Assembly: GCA_001509335.1 (NCBI GenBank)
Contig: LGGY01000159.1
Location: 1 to 9,468, forward strand
Length of the DNA: 9,468 nucleotides
Direction: 5' to 3'
From: Fidelibacterota bacterium 46_43
GTDB lineage: Bacteria; Fidelibacterota; Fidelibacteria; Fidelibacterales; Fidelibacteraceae
Shown here: positions 1 to 7,377 of the stretch, piece by piece
How positions within the stretch are numbered: the stretch's first letter is position 1
Layout: each line of letters begins with the position of its first letter
Program-made: the position numbers and the translations under genes
Notes under the pieces: generated by a model
Database searches by the model: none
What the model was told of the DNA's origin: nothing
Seen by the model: the letters and a program-made list of their open reading frames with translations, nothing else

Positions 1-1203
1 AACAATCGCAATCCGTTTACCTACGTTGGCTCCTGTCATCCTGGACCATATTTTGGCGCCTTCACTGTTCATGCTGACATTTACAATGGGCTGGCCCATA
101 TTTGAACCATCCATGCCACCCAGTGTCGCCTGGGCATCTGTGATCACTTCACCGGTCAAACCGGCATCGCGGTTTACAAAATAAAGCCTGTAAAATTCTT
201 TTTGACTCCCATCCTGTGTGGTGAATGTCTCGGTGGTATTGGACCACAGAATCCGGATATCCGCAGGGAGGACCCTTTGAACTTCAGGATTTTTCAGTAC
301 CTGGTTGACGGCATAGTAATTTTCTGCCGGGACACCGATATCATTACCGAGGTTTCTTAAAAGGGCACTGAAGGGCCTGTCTTCAAAAATTGTTTCATCA
401 ACAAGGGCTGTGGAGTCCCCTCCAGTATCCTCCTGATTCTTTGTGAGACCGAACAATTCCTCAATAGTAACTTCTTTGTCCTGACTGACCCTGTCTTCAA
501 CAGTTGTTGTATCTTTTAAAGTTTCAGGATCAACTTTTTTGACAACGGCATCAATCCTGGAGATGGCATCCTGTACCACTTCAGGATCTTTAAGGAGGAC
601 AAATTCCAGCTGAGCTGTACTCTGAATCAGGTTGGTTGCCCTTTCCGGATCGGTGATACCTGCCAGTTCGACAATAATCCGCCGGTCACCCTGGCGCTGA
701 ATCGTTGGTTCACTCACACCGAATTGGTCCACACGATTCCGGATAATCTCTTCCGACCGTATCACGGCATCGGCGGCTTCTTTGCGAAGGGATGCTATAA
801 TTTGAGAATTTTCATCCCCCCTGCCCGGAAAATGTCTGGCTAGACGAAAATTTTGTGCTTTAGCCATTTCTTCCAGAATGTCAAAATAATCCCGGTCCAT
901 CTGAGCTGTGAATTGTTCTTCCACCTGATTCATAAATTGATAATAAGACTGGCTTTTATTCTGGGCGATATTTTGTGTCAGCTGGGATACATTGACTTCC
1001 AAAACCAGGTGTATTCCGCCCTGAAGATCCAATCCCCTGCGGATAATCCGCTCTTGTATACGTTCCAGATCGCCTTGCATGCGGAGTTCTTCTTTCCGCT
1101 CTTCAGACATCATTTCATAACGAAAGGTTGGAATCAGCTGCCAGGCAGCCCAGACCAGAAGAACACCAATGATGACATAGTTCAACATGAATTTTTTCTG
1201 CAT
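1..1203 (-). CDS. secD: SecD, protein translocase subunit (N-terminal part, cut by window edge)
   Basis: SecD works with SecF in the inner membrane and uses the proton-motive force to help pull secreted proteins out of the SecYEG channel. The frame is open from the ATG at 1203 to the left edge, giving 401 residues with no stop. Residues about 7-24 form one hydrophobic helix (TM1). RGLDLQGGIHLVLEV at 57-71 is the conserved D1 motif after TM1. RIIVELAGITDPERA at 174-188 and AQLEF at 197-201 belong to the periplasmic P1 domain, and LTGEVITDAQ begins at 349. TM2-TM6 lie beyond the edge. The start is fixed by AGGAGGT at 1214-1220, a perfect Shine-Dalgarno match about 10 bases upstream. About 147 residues separate AQLEF from LTGEVIT, far more than I recall for E. 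coli SecD (about 40), so the P1 head looks enlarged. It follows kbl on the same strand by 127 bases but is probably a separate unit. Identification is firm; whether secF is fused or separate cannot be seen. Confidence 0.95.
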   Translation of the reverse strand, partial: MQKKFMLNYVIIGVLLVWAAWQLIPTFRYEMMSEERKEELRMQGDLERIQERIIRRGLDLQGGIHLVLEVNVSQLTQNIAQNKSQSYYQFMNQVEEQFTAQMDRDYFDILEEMAKAQNFRLARHFPGRGDENSQIIASLRKEAADAVIRSEEIIRNRVDQFGVSEPTIQRQGDRRIIVELAGITDPERATNLIQSTAQLEFVLLKDPEVVQDAISRIDAVVKKVDPETLKDTTTVEDRVSQDKEVTIEELFGLTKNQEDTGGDSTALVDETIFEDRPFSALLRNLGNDIGVPAENYYAVNQVLKNPEVQRVLPADIRILWSNTTETFTTQDGSQKEFYRLYFVNRDAGLTGEVITDAQATLGGMDGSNMGQPIVNVSMNSEGAKIWSRMTGANVGKRIAIV

Positions 1204-1258
1204 TCTGTATCTTACCTCCTAAGTGCCGCAGGGACTTTGTTTCGTTTAAAGCAAGCGA

Positions 1259-1286
1259 ATTTAACCTGTCACAGGGTGAAATTCAA
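1259..1286 (-). promoter_or_regulatory. possible secD promoter with overlapping palindromes
   Basis: On the minus strand TTGAAT (1286-1281) and TTAAAT (1264-1259) are separated by 16 bases, a plausible vegetative promoter, each hexamer matching 4 of 6 consensus bases. It lies about 55 bases in front of the secD start. The spacer holds CCTGTCACAGG (1265-1275), an odd palindrome, overlapped by TCACAGGGTGA (1269-1279), another interrupted palindrome that extends past the spacer's neighbourhood toward the -35. These could be an operator. The rest of the 127-base kbl-secD gap shows no convincing hairpin plus T-run, so transcription from kbl may also continue into secD. This is pattern matching only; the organism's promoter consensus is unknown. 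Confidence 0.25.
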
Positions 1287-1330
1287 TCCCAAAAGATAGT
1301 TATGTACAAGCTCAATCAGCTCATATTCAT

Positions 1331-2548
1331 TCAGGATTCAAATTTAGCCAGGACTGATAAAACCATATCGATATCCTTTTCAGTATGTTCAGCGGATATC
1401 TGGAAACGGATTTCTTCATCTCCTTTGGGAACTACCGGAAAGTTGAGTCCTGTAGCAAGCACTCCCTCCTGGTGAAGCCAGCGTGTCAGGCGTCCGGCCT
1501 TTCCTGTGTCCCGAACCATGAGGGGTACAATGGGATGTGGTCCGGGAATGGTTTCATAGCCGGCTTGGGTGAGACCGGCTTCAAACCGGCGGGTCAATTT
1601 GCCCAGATGCTTGAGGATTTTTTCCCCTTCAGGTGAATCAACAATGTTCAGGGCTGTTTCTGCTGCAGCTGCCTCAGGAACAGTTATGGGATTTGAATAG
1701 ATATACATGGGAGCTGTTTCCCGGAGATAACGGATCAGGGTGTTGCTTCCTGCTACATAGCCTCCGTTCACACCGAATGCCTTGCCCAAAGTACCGATGA
1801 GGATATCTACCTGAGTCTTGGTGTATTCTTCCGTGCCACGACCCGTATCACCAAAAGCACCCACACCATGGGAATCATCCATGATACTGATCACACCTTC
1901 TTCAAAATGTTCATTATAAGTAAGGCAAAGAGAGACCAATTCCTGTAAAGGTGCATAATCCCCACGCATACTGAAAACACCATCTGTTACCACCAACACC
2001 CGTTTTCCTTTTCCAATACAGGATTTCAGTTTACTGCGAAGATCTTCCATGTCGTTATGGTGATAAATGGTTTTTTCAGCCGGCCGGGAAAGGCGGATCG
2101 CGTTAATGATGCAATTATGATTCAGTTCATCACTGATGACGATCGTTTCGGGTGTAATCAGCGGATAGATAACACCCATACTGGTAACGTAAGCGGAACT
2201 GAATAAGAGGGCTGCCTCTTTCCGGTGAAATTGGGCGATCCGGTTTTCCAGGGATATATGGTGTTTGTAAGTACCGCTGATAAACCGGACAGCACCCGGT
2301 CCACTTCCAAATATCCTGGCGGCTTTTTCTTCAGCTTCTATAACTCGTGGATGACGGGATAATCCCAGATAGGAATTGGAATTCATCCTAATAAAGGGTT
2401 TATTTTCATTCCCCAGGATAAAATACCGGGGTCCATATCCGTTTTCTCCTTTTTCAATCCGGTGAATGACCATCTCATGACCTTTTACGGTTCCTTTTTT
2501 TTCAAGTTCATCAATCACCTCCTGTAAAGGATATTCATATTTTTTCAT
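1331..2548 (-). CDS. kbl: 2-amino-3-ketobutyrate CoA ligase (glycine C-acetyltransferase), PLP-dependent
   Basis: This cytosolic alpha-oxoamine synthase family enzyme cleaves 2-amino-3-oxobutyrate with CoA to glycine and acetyl-CoA, the second step of threonine breakdown. It has 405 residues, close to E. coli Kbl (398). Visible family signatures are the SGTYKHH segment (91-97), DELNH (140-144) with the His that stacks on the PLP ring, DDSHGVG (224-230) with Asp224 and His227 as cofactor-binding residues, and TLGKAFG (253-259) with Lys256 as the Schiff-base lysine. GAGGAG at 2557-2562 sits 8 bases before the ATG. The start overlaps the tdh stop in an ATGA (2545-2548), so the pair is probably translationally coupled. 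The family also includes BioF, HemA and serine palmitoyltransferase, and sequence alone would not separate them securely; the adjacent tdh makes Kbl the best call. The 95-97 region and the loop at 213-222 look different from E. coli Kbl as I remember it. Confidence 0.85.
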   Translation of the reverse strand: MKKYEYPLQEVIDELEKKGTVKGHEMVIHRIEKGENGYGPRYFILGNENKPFIRMNSNSYLGLSRHPRVIEAEEKAARIFGSGPGAVRFISGTYKHHISLENRIAQFHRKEAALLFSSAYVTSMGVIYPLITPETIVISDELNHNCIINAIRLSRPAEKTIYHHNDMEDLRSKLKSCIGKGKRVLVVTDGVFSMRGDYAPLQELVSLCLTYNEHFEEGVISIMDDSHGVGAFGDTGRGTEEYTKTQVDILIGTLGKAFGVNGGYVAGSNTLIRYLRETAPMYIYSNPITVPEAAAAETALNIVDSPEGEKILKHLGKLTRRFEAGLTQAGYETIPGPHPIVPLMVRDTGKAGRLTRWLHQEGVLATGLNFPVVPKGDEEIRFQISAEHTEKDIDMVLSVLAKFES

Positions 2549-3522
2549 GATGATATCTCCTCATGATGTTTTTGCCTATTCTTGAGTGTTTTCAGCATAT
2601 CCTCCGTCATTTTGGAAAGATCGTATTCATGATTCCAGCCCCATTCCTGGCGGGCGGCACTGTCATCCATATTATCGGGCCAGCTGTCTGCAATGGCTTG
2701 TTTTACCGGGTCTGGTTTGCATTCCATTTGGAAATCCGGGATGTGTTTTTGAATTTCAGCTTTTAACTCACGGGGACTAAAACTCATGGCCGATACATTG
2801 AAGGCATTACGATGTACCAGTTTGTCCGGATCGGCTTCCATTACCTCAATCGCTGACCTGACAGCATCGGGCATGTACATCATATCCAGATAGGTGTCTT
2901 CTTTCAGGTAACAGGTGTATCGCCCTTCTTCCAACGCTTTATAGAAGATTTCGACAGCATAATCCGTTGTCCCGCCTCCCGGTTGGGTAGCGTTTGATAT
3001 AATCCCCGGATAGCGAAGCCCCCGGGTGTCCACTCCATACTTTTTAAAATAATAATCTCCCAACATTTCACCGCATACTTTGGTGATACCGTAGATGGTT
3101 GTTGGCCTCATAAGCGTATCCTGTGGTGTGTTTTTTTTGGGTGTAGAGGGACCGAAGGCACCAATTGAACTGGGAATAAAAACCGATAAATGCAATTCAC
3201 GGGCAATTTCAAGGACATTCATCAGGCTCCCTACGTTGATATTCCAGGCCATCAGCGGTTTGTGTTCACCCACAGCCGATAAAAGAGCAACCAAATGATA
3301 AACCCGTGTTATTTTGTACTGAATAATGACTTCGATTAAACGGTGTTCATCCATACAATCCAGAATTTCAAAAGGACCTTCATTCAGAACCTGTTCACAA
3401 ATGTCAGATTTAATGTCTGATGCAACCACATGCTCCGATCCATACACTTTTCGTAACGCAGGGGTCAGTTCTGAACCGATTTGACCCCCGGCTCCGATTA
3501 CCAGAATGCGCGTCTTTTTCAT
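2545..3522 (-). CDS. tdh: L-threonine 3-dehydrogenase, NAD-dependent SDR (epimerase-like) type
   Basis: It oxidises L-threonine to 2-amino-3-oxobutyrate with NAD+, supplying the coupled Kbl. From the ATG at 3522 it has 325 residues, normal for the short-chain-dehydrogenase type of TDH rather than the zinc-dependent MDR type of E. coli. The Rossmann motif GAGGQIG is at 10-16. Asp36 in ASDIKSD fits binding of the NAD ribose. PSSIGAFGP (117-125) carries the catalytic Ser, YGITK (144-148) is the YxxxK pair, and RYPGIIS (170-176) follows, as in this family. The frame is open nine codons further, to an ATG at 3549, but GGGAGAG at 3527-3533 lies directly in front of the ATG at 3522 and the Rossmann strand begins right after it, so the shorter form is preferred. 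It heads the minus-strand block and its stop overlaps the kbl start. A UDP-sugar epimerase is the main alternative, made unlikely by the kbl neighbour. Confidence 0.9.
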   Translation of the reverse strand: MKKTRILVIGAGGQIGSELTPALRKVYGSEHVVASDIKSDICEQVLNEGPFEILDCMDEHRLIEVIIQYKITRVYHLVALLSAVGEHKPLMAWNINVGSLMNVLEIARELHLSVFIPSSIGAFGPSTPKKNTPQDTLMRPTTIYGITKVCGEMLGDYYFKKYGVDTRGLRYPGIISNATQPGGGTTDYAVEIFYKALEEGRYTCYLKEDTYLDMMYMPDAVRSAIEVMEADPDKLVHRNAFNVSAMSFSPRELKAEIQKHIPDFQMECKPDPVKQAIADSWPDNMDDSAARQEWGWNHEYDLSKMTEDMLKTLKNRQKHHEEISS

Positions 3523-3536
3523 GCTTCTCTCCCAAA

Positions 3537-3711
3537 ATAGATTGATCAAATTCCATTACGGACAAATCAGTTGTTTTCTTTGCCTCTCGTTCTTTCGTGG
3601 TTAAAATATCGTTTAAAATTTAAGGGGATACTCCTAAGAATCAAAAGGGTCAATTCATCATGTCGTCGAGATTTGAACATAACTTTCTGAATTGACTAAT
3701 GATCAATCTAT
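3537..3711. repeat. 12-base perfect inverted repeat pair flanking the divergent gap
   Basis: ATAGATTGATCA at 3537-3548 is matched by its exact reverse complement TGATCAATCTAT at 3700-3711. Read in the direction of each gene, the same 12-mer lies upstream of both: 14 bases before the tdh ATG and 36 bases before the ligase ATG at 3748. The left copy also contains the 8-base palindrome TTGATCAA (3542-3549). The identity stops abruptly on both sides. A shared binding site for a regulator of both blocks is the simplest reading, but no regulator gene is in the window. Confidence 0.55.
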
Positions 3712-3720
3712 GAGTAACTT
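3625..3720. promoter_or_regulatory. possible back-to-back divergent promoters with a 9-base inverted repeat at the -35s
   Basis: GTCAATTCA (3649-3657) and TGAATTGAC (3688-3696) are exact reverse complements, so both strands carry TGAATTGAC pointing outward. This gives -35-like TTGACC on the minus strand (3653-3648), followed after 17 bases by TATCCC (3630-3625), and TTGACT on the plus strand (3692-3697), followed after 17 bases by TAACTT (3715-3720). The -35 hexamers are good and the -10 hexamers poor. The layout suits divergent transcription of tdh-kbl leftward and the ligase operon rightward. The repeat might instead be an operator or a 9-base-pair hairpin stem with a 30-base loop. The rest of the gap (3523-3747) shows no small gene I would support. 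Confidence 0.35.
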
Positions 3721-3747
3721 CACAAGCTTAAGAAGTGAGTGTCGGAT

Positions 3748-5295
3748 ATGAAATTTTCAATGTCTTTGTACTCAAGTTTTTTTCAGATTACAAAGCAAAA
3801 ACATGACAAAATCTTTCTCACCCATGGTGAACAGAATGATACCTACCATGATGTTCTGGATAAATCCTTGCAAATTGCCGGATATTTACTGGATTCCGGT
3901 GTTGAAAAAAGGTCCCGCGTTGCACTTATGCTCCCCTCTTCACCGGAATTCTTCTATATTGTTTTGGCCTTATCCCGTCTGGAATGTACGGTAGTTCCTG
4001 TTGATCCTCACTTTAAAGCCCTGGCTCTCAGGCATGTTTTAAGTGATGCCGATATTCCGGTGATCATTTATCACAGGGATTATGAAAAAAGTGTGGCAGA
4101 TGCCATCGACATTCTCGATAATGTCAAGACAGTGATAGCTGTCGGGGGAAAAGGGGAACTTTCTGAAGCATATATTGACGCCACTTTAAAGCATGCCCTT
4201 TATGGCGGGCCTTTTAACCCGGACAGCCAACAGGAAGCGGTTATTTTTTTCAGTTCCGGTACCAGCGGCCCTTCCAGAGGCGGCATATTCAATAACAGCC
4301 AGTTGCTGATGAATGCCCAATCCTTTAATGAAACTATGTTCCTCCATGAAAATGAATCTTTGTGTGCCCAGTTTCCTCTCCATCATTTCTGGGGATTTAC
4401 TACAATTCTCGTGAATTCTCTGATCAAAGGAAACCGGGTCATTTTAAATCAATCAACAGAGTTACCCCCTACGCCGGACGATGCCAAAGGCATGATTCTC
4501 ATCGGAGATACAAATTATTTTGAAAGGCTTTCAGAAGCTGTCCATGAACTCCCGCCGGGGTATCTGTACGGGATCACTGCAGGAGGACACCTGAAGCCGG
4601 ATGTCCAGCGGTGGTTTTATGAAACATTTCATTTCCCTATTTTCAGAGGATATGGCCTGATCGAAGCGGGGCCAATCATTCTGATCAATAACGATGAAAG
4701 CAAGCTCCGTTCCATCGGAATACCACTCCATCATGTCTCCGTATCAATCCGCCAGGATGATACCGTCGTTCCCGATCAGAAAATCGGCGAATTATGTATC
4801 CGGAAAGAATCGGTTGTATCCGGGTTTACATCAGGTGAGGAGAAATTAAAGGATGCACTGAACAATGGTTGGTATCATACCGGAGATCTCTGTTATCAGG
4901 ATCTGGACGGTTACATATATTTTGTGGACCGTATTGAAAACCGTATTCGGATTAAAGGATTTGACATGTTTCCGGAAAGTGCGGAAAATATCCTCAAAAA
5001 GCATCCCAATATCCGGGAGGCGGTCATTGTAGGGATTCCGGTAGACAACCGGGGGAATGAAAAAGCTATCGCTTATGTGGTGCCTGAAAAACTAAGCCAG
5101 GCTAATCCCGACGCCCTGAAGGAGTACCTCAAAGGGAAAATTCCCCGCTATCAGATCCCCGATGATTTCATTTTTCTCAATCATTTACCTGTAGGGGCCA
5201 CAGGCAAAATCGCCCGGCAGACAATCCGCAGAAATGCTATACATCATAACAATAAAATGAATAATTTATCTTCAAAACCGGAGGACGATTTATGA
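3748..5295 (+). CDS. AMP-forming acyl-CoA synthetase-like ligase (ANL superfamily), substrate unknown
   Basis: The family activates a carboxylic acid with ATP to an acyl-adenylate, then transfers it to a thiol, usually CoA. Numbered from 3748 it has 515 residues with the core motifs in order: SSGTSGPSRG (169-178, ATP loop), YGLIEAG (302-308), GWYHTGD (374-380), YFVDRIENRIRIKG (391-404) and PVGATGKI (481-488) with the catalytic Lys487. It therefore looks complete and active. The usual lysine of the loop (PKG) is Arg177 here. There is no signal peptide or membrane segment. The start is uncertain: GTG at 3739 and ATG at 3748 both lie near a weak AAGAAGTGAG, and ATG is preferred. The stop overlaps the next start as ATGA (5292-5295), and the last codons carry the next gene's ribosome binding site. 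A fatty acid or aryl acid substrate is possible. The LpxL-like gene downstream hints at lipids, but I cannot assign one. Confidence 0.8.
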   Translation: MKFSMSLYSSFFQITKQKHDKIFLTHGEQNDTYHDVLDKSLQIAGYLLDSGVEKRSRVALMLPSSPEFFYIVLALSRLECTVVPVDPHFKALALRHVLSDADIPVIIYHRDYEKSVADAIDILDNVKTVIAVGGKGELSEAYIDATLKHALYGGPFNPDSQQEAVIFFSSGTSGPSRGGIFNNSQLLMNAQSFNETMFLHENESLCAQFPLHHFWGFTTILVNSLIKGNRVILNQSTELPPTPDDAKGMILIGDTNYFERLSEAVHELPPGYLYGITAGGHLKPDVQRWFYETFHFPIFRGYGLIEAGPIILINNDESKLRSIGIPLHHVSVSIRQDDTVVPDQKIGELCIRKESVVSGFTSGEEKLKDALNNGWYHTGDLCYQDLDGYIYFVDRIENRIRIKGFDMFPESAENILKKHPNIREAVIVGIPVDNRGNEKAIAYVVPEKLSQANPDALKEYLKGKIPRYQIPDDFIFLNHLPVGATGKIARQTIRRNAIHHNNKMNNLSSKPEDDL

Positions 5296-7376
5296 AAACA
5301 TTCGATACGAAACAAGTTCGGAATTTTTCTTTAATGGGACATTCCGCCAGCGGCAAAACCATCCTGTCTGATGCTCTTTTATTTCAGGCCGGTGAGATTA
5401 GCCGGATCGGATCCATTGAAGAGGGAAGTACCACATCGGATTATTCCAGTGATGAAATAGAACGTCAGATATCCATTAAAACATCATTAATGCATTTTGA
5501 AAAGAATGGTGTGAAATGCAACATTCTGGATACACCGGGTTATATGGATTTTGTCGGAGAAGTGATCAGTGCCGTGAAGGTCACGGAAAATGCCATGATT
5601 CTGGTCAATGCCACCTCCGGTATTGAAGTGGGGACCGAATTTGCATGGAATTATGTGAATGATTATAAAACAACAGCCATGGTTGTTATGTCCATGTTGG
5701 ACAAGGAACATACACAGTTTGATACAATTGTGGACAGTATTCGGGACCGTTTTTCCAACCGGATCTATCCCATACAGTATCCTGTCAATGCCGGCCCCGC
5801 TTTTGACAGCATTATCGACTTATTGAAACGGAAAATGCTGGTTTTTGATAATAACGGTGCTTATAAGGAAGAGGAGATCCCGTCGGAATTAAAGGATACA
5901 TTCAATACACGGTATGAAGAACTGGTCGAAATGATTGCCGAATCGGATGATGCCCTTTTGGAGAAGTTTTTTGATGCAGGAGAACTGACAGAAGAGGAAC
6001 TGAAGGATGGGCTGCGAAAGGCAGTCCTTGAACGGAATTTTTTTCCCGTGGTGTGTGTCTCATCTGAAAAGAAAGTGGGAATATCCCGCTTGATGGAAAT
6101 GATGGTGGATTACTATCCCGATCCGTCACAAAACACAGAGTGGAAGGTGAAAAAATCCAGTGATGCTGATCCTGAACCGGTAACCATCGATGAGAAAGGT
6201 TTCACAGCTCTTTTTGTTTATAAAACCGTCCATGAACAGCATGTGGGAGACATCTCCTATTTCAAGGTGATTAATGGTAGTCTGAAAGTAGGGGATGAGC
6301 TGAAAAATCCGGCGACCAATACATCCGAACGGTTTGGAAATCTTTTTATCCTGAATGGGAAACACCGGAAAGAAGTGTCTGAAATCAAAGCCGGTGACCT
6401 GGGTATTGCCGTCAAGCTAAAAAACACCCTGACCAATCATACACTGGTTAATTCCAAAGAACCCTGGCAGTTTGTAGGAATCAAATATCCCGAACCGGTT
6501 ATTCGCGTTGCCGTAGAAGCGGCAGCGAAGGGTGATGAAGAAAAAATCGGGACAGGCCTTGCACAGATTCAGGCGGAAGATCCAACCTTTCACTATGTGG
6601 TGGATTCCGAATTGAAGCAGACGATTGTTTCGGGCATGGGGGAAATTCACCTGGATATCTCTCTGAAGAAAATTGCCCAGCGATTCAATGTGGAAATTGT
6701 GCAGGTACAACCGAAAATACCCTACCGTGAAACCATCCGAAAGACAGCCACCGCCCGGTATCGTCATAAAAAACAGTCCGGTGGGGCAGGGCAGTTTGGT
6801 GAAGTGGAACTTCGGATTGAACCCTTGCCCCGGGGGACAGGTATTGAATTTGTGAGTGAGCTTGTGGGGATGAACGTGGACCGCTCATTTGTACCGTCCA
6901 TCGAAAAAGGTGTGCGTCAGGCTTGTGAAGCCGGCCCCCTTTCCGGCAATAAAGTCATCGATGTCAAAGCAGCTGTTTTTGACGGAAAACAGCATCCTGT
7001 AGATTCAAAGGACATCGCTTTTCAGATTGCAGCCCGTGGCGCTTTTCGGGATGCCTTTGTAAAAGCGGATCCGATTTTGCTGGAACCCATTTATGAGATC
7101 GAAATTACCATTCCCGAAGAATATATGGGTGATGTGATGGGAGATATTTCTGCCCGCCGCGGAAAAGTGCTTGGTATGGATTCAGACGGACATTTCCAGA
7201 TAATTAAAGCGGAAGTCCCTCTGGCCAATCTCTACAAATATTCCAACACCCTGCGCTCCCTTTGTCAGGGAAGAGGTTACCACCGGAGAAAATTTAGTCA
7301 CTACGAATACGTTCCCAGAGAAATTCAGGAAAAAATCGTGGAAGAGTACCTGAAAGAACGGGAAGAAGGACATTAA
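5292..7376 (+). CDS. EF-G-like translational GTPase (EF-G-2 type paralog)
   Basis: The protein has 694 residues, the full five-domain EF-G size. GHSASGKT (16-23) is the P-loop, RQISI (58-62) replaces the RGITI switch I motif, DTPGYMDF (80-87) is switch II with Tyr84 where true EF-G has its catalytic His, and SMLD (134-137) stands where NKxD reads guanine, keeping only the Asp. Domain III shows SGMGEIHLDI (447-456), domain IV SGGAGQFGE (496-504) and QHPVDS (567-572) with the tip His568, and domain V runs to the C terminus. Tyr at the His position is also found in Thermus EF-G-2, so this is more likely an accessory paralog than the main translocase. GGAGGA at 5280-5285 gives a strong ribosome binding site. 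Its start overlaps the ligase stop, and the HIT gene begins 1 base after its stop. Cytosolic, presumably ribosome-bound; the exact role is unknown. Calling it fusA would overstate what is shown. Confidence 0.85.
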   Translation: MKTFDTKQVRNFSLMGHSASGKTILSDALLFQAGEISRIGSIEEGSTTSDYSSDEIERQISIKTSLMHFEKNGVKCNILDTPGYMDFVGEVISAVKVTENAMILVNATSGIEVGTEFAWNYVNDYKTTAMVVMSMLDKEHTQFDTIVDSIRDRFSNRIYPIQYPVNAGPAFDSIIDLLKRKMLVFDNNGAYKEEEIPSELKDTFNTRYEELVEMIAESDDALLEKFFDAGELTEEELKDGLRKAVLERNFFPVVCVSSEKKVGISRLMEMMVDYYPDPSQNTEWKVKKSSDADPEPVTIDEKGFTALFVYKTVHEQHVGDISYFKVINGSLKVGDELKNPATNTSERFGNLFILNGKHRKEVSEIKAGDLGIAVKLKNTLTNHTLVNSKEPWQFVGIKYPEPVIRVAVEAAAKGDEEKIGTGLAQIQAEDPTFHYVVDSELKQTIVSGMGEIHLDISLKKIAQRFNVEIVQVQPKIPYRETIRKTATARYRHKKQSGGAGQFGEVELRIEPLPRGTGIEFVSELVGMNVDRSFVPSIEKGVRQACEAGPLSGNKVIDVKAAVFDGKQHPVDSKDIAFQIAARGAFRDAFVKADPILLEPIYEIEITIPEEYMGDVMGDISARRGKVLGMDSDGHFQIIKAEVPLANLYKYSNTLRSLCQGRGYHRRKFSHYEYVPREIQEKIVEEYLKEREEGH

Positions 7377-7377
7377 C

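Noticed and set aside
1265..1275. CCTGTCACAGG as a terminator hairpin after kbl
   Set aside because: The stem is at most 4 base pairs with a 3-base loop and no T-run follows on the minus strand, so it is not a convincing terminator.
853..1299. Open frame of 148 codons on the plus strand
   Set aside because: It lies antisense to secD, whose motifs are clear, and its translation shows no recognisable domain.
3523..3549. N-terminal extension of tdh from the ATG at 3549
   Set aside because: The nine extra residues span the GGGAGAG ribosome binding site and precede the Rossmann strand with no conserved character.
3691..3707. FNR-like site TTGAC-N5-ATCAA
   Set aside because: The FNR/CRP-type consensus needs TTGAT-N4-ATCAA; the spacing is one base too long and one arm differs. 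The 12-base and 9-base repeats explain the same bases better.
6417..6767. Open frame of 116 codons on the minus strand
   Set aside because: It is antisense to domains II-III of the EF-G-like gene, with no plausible family features.
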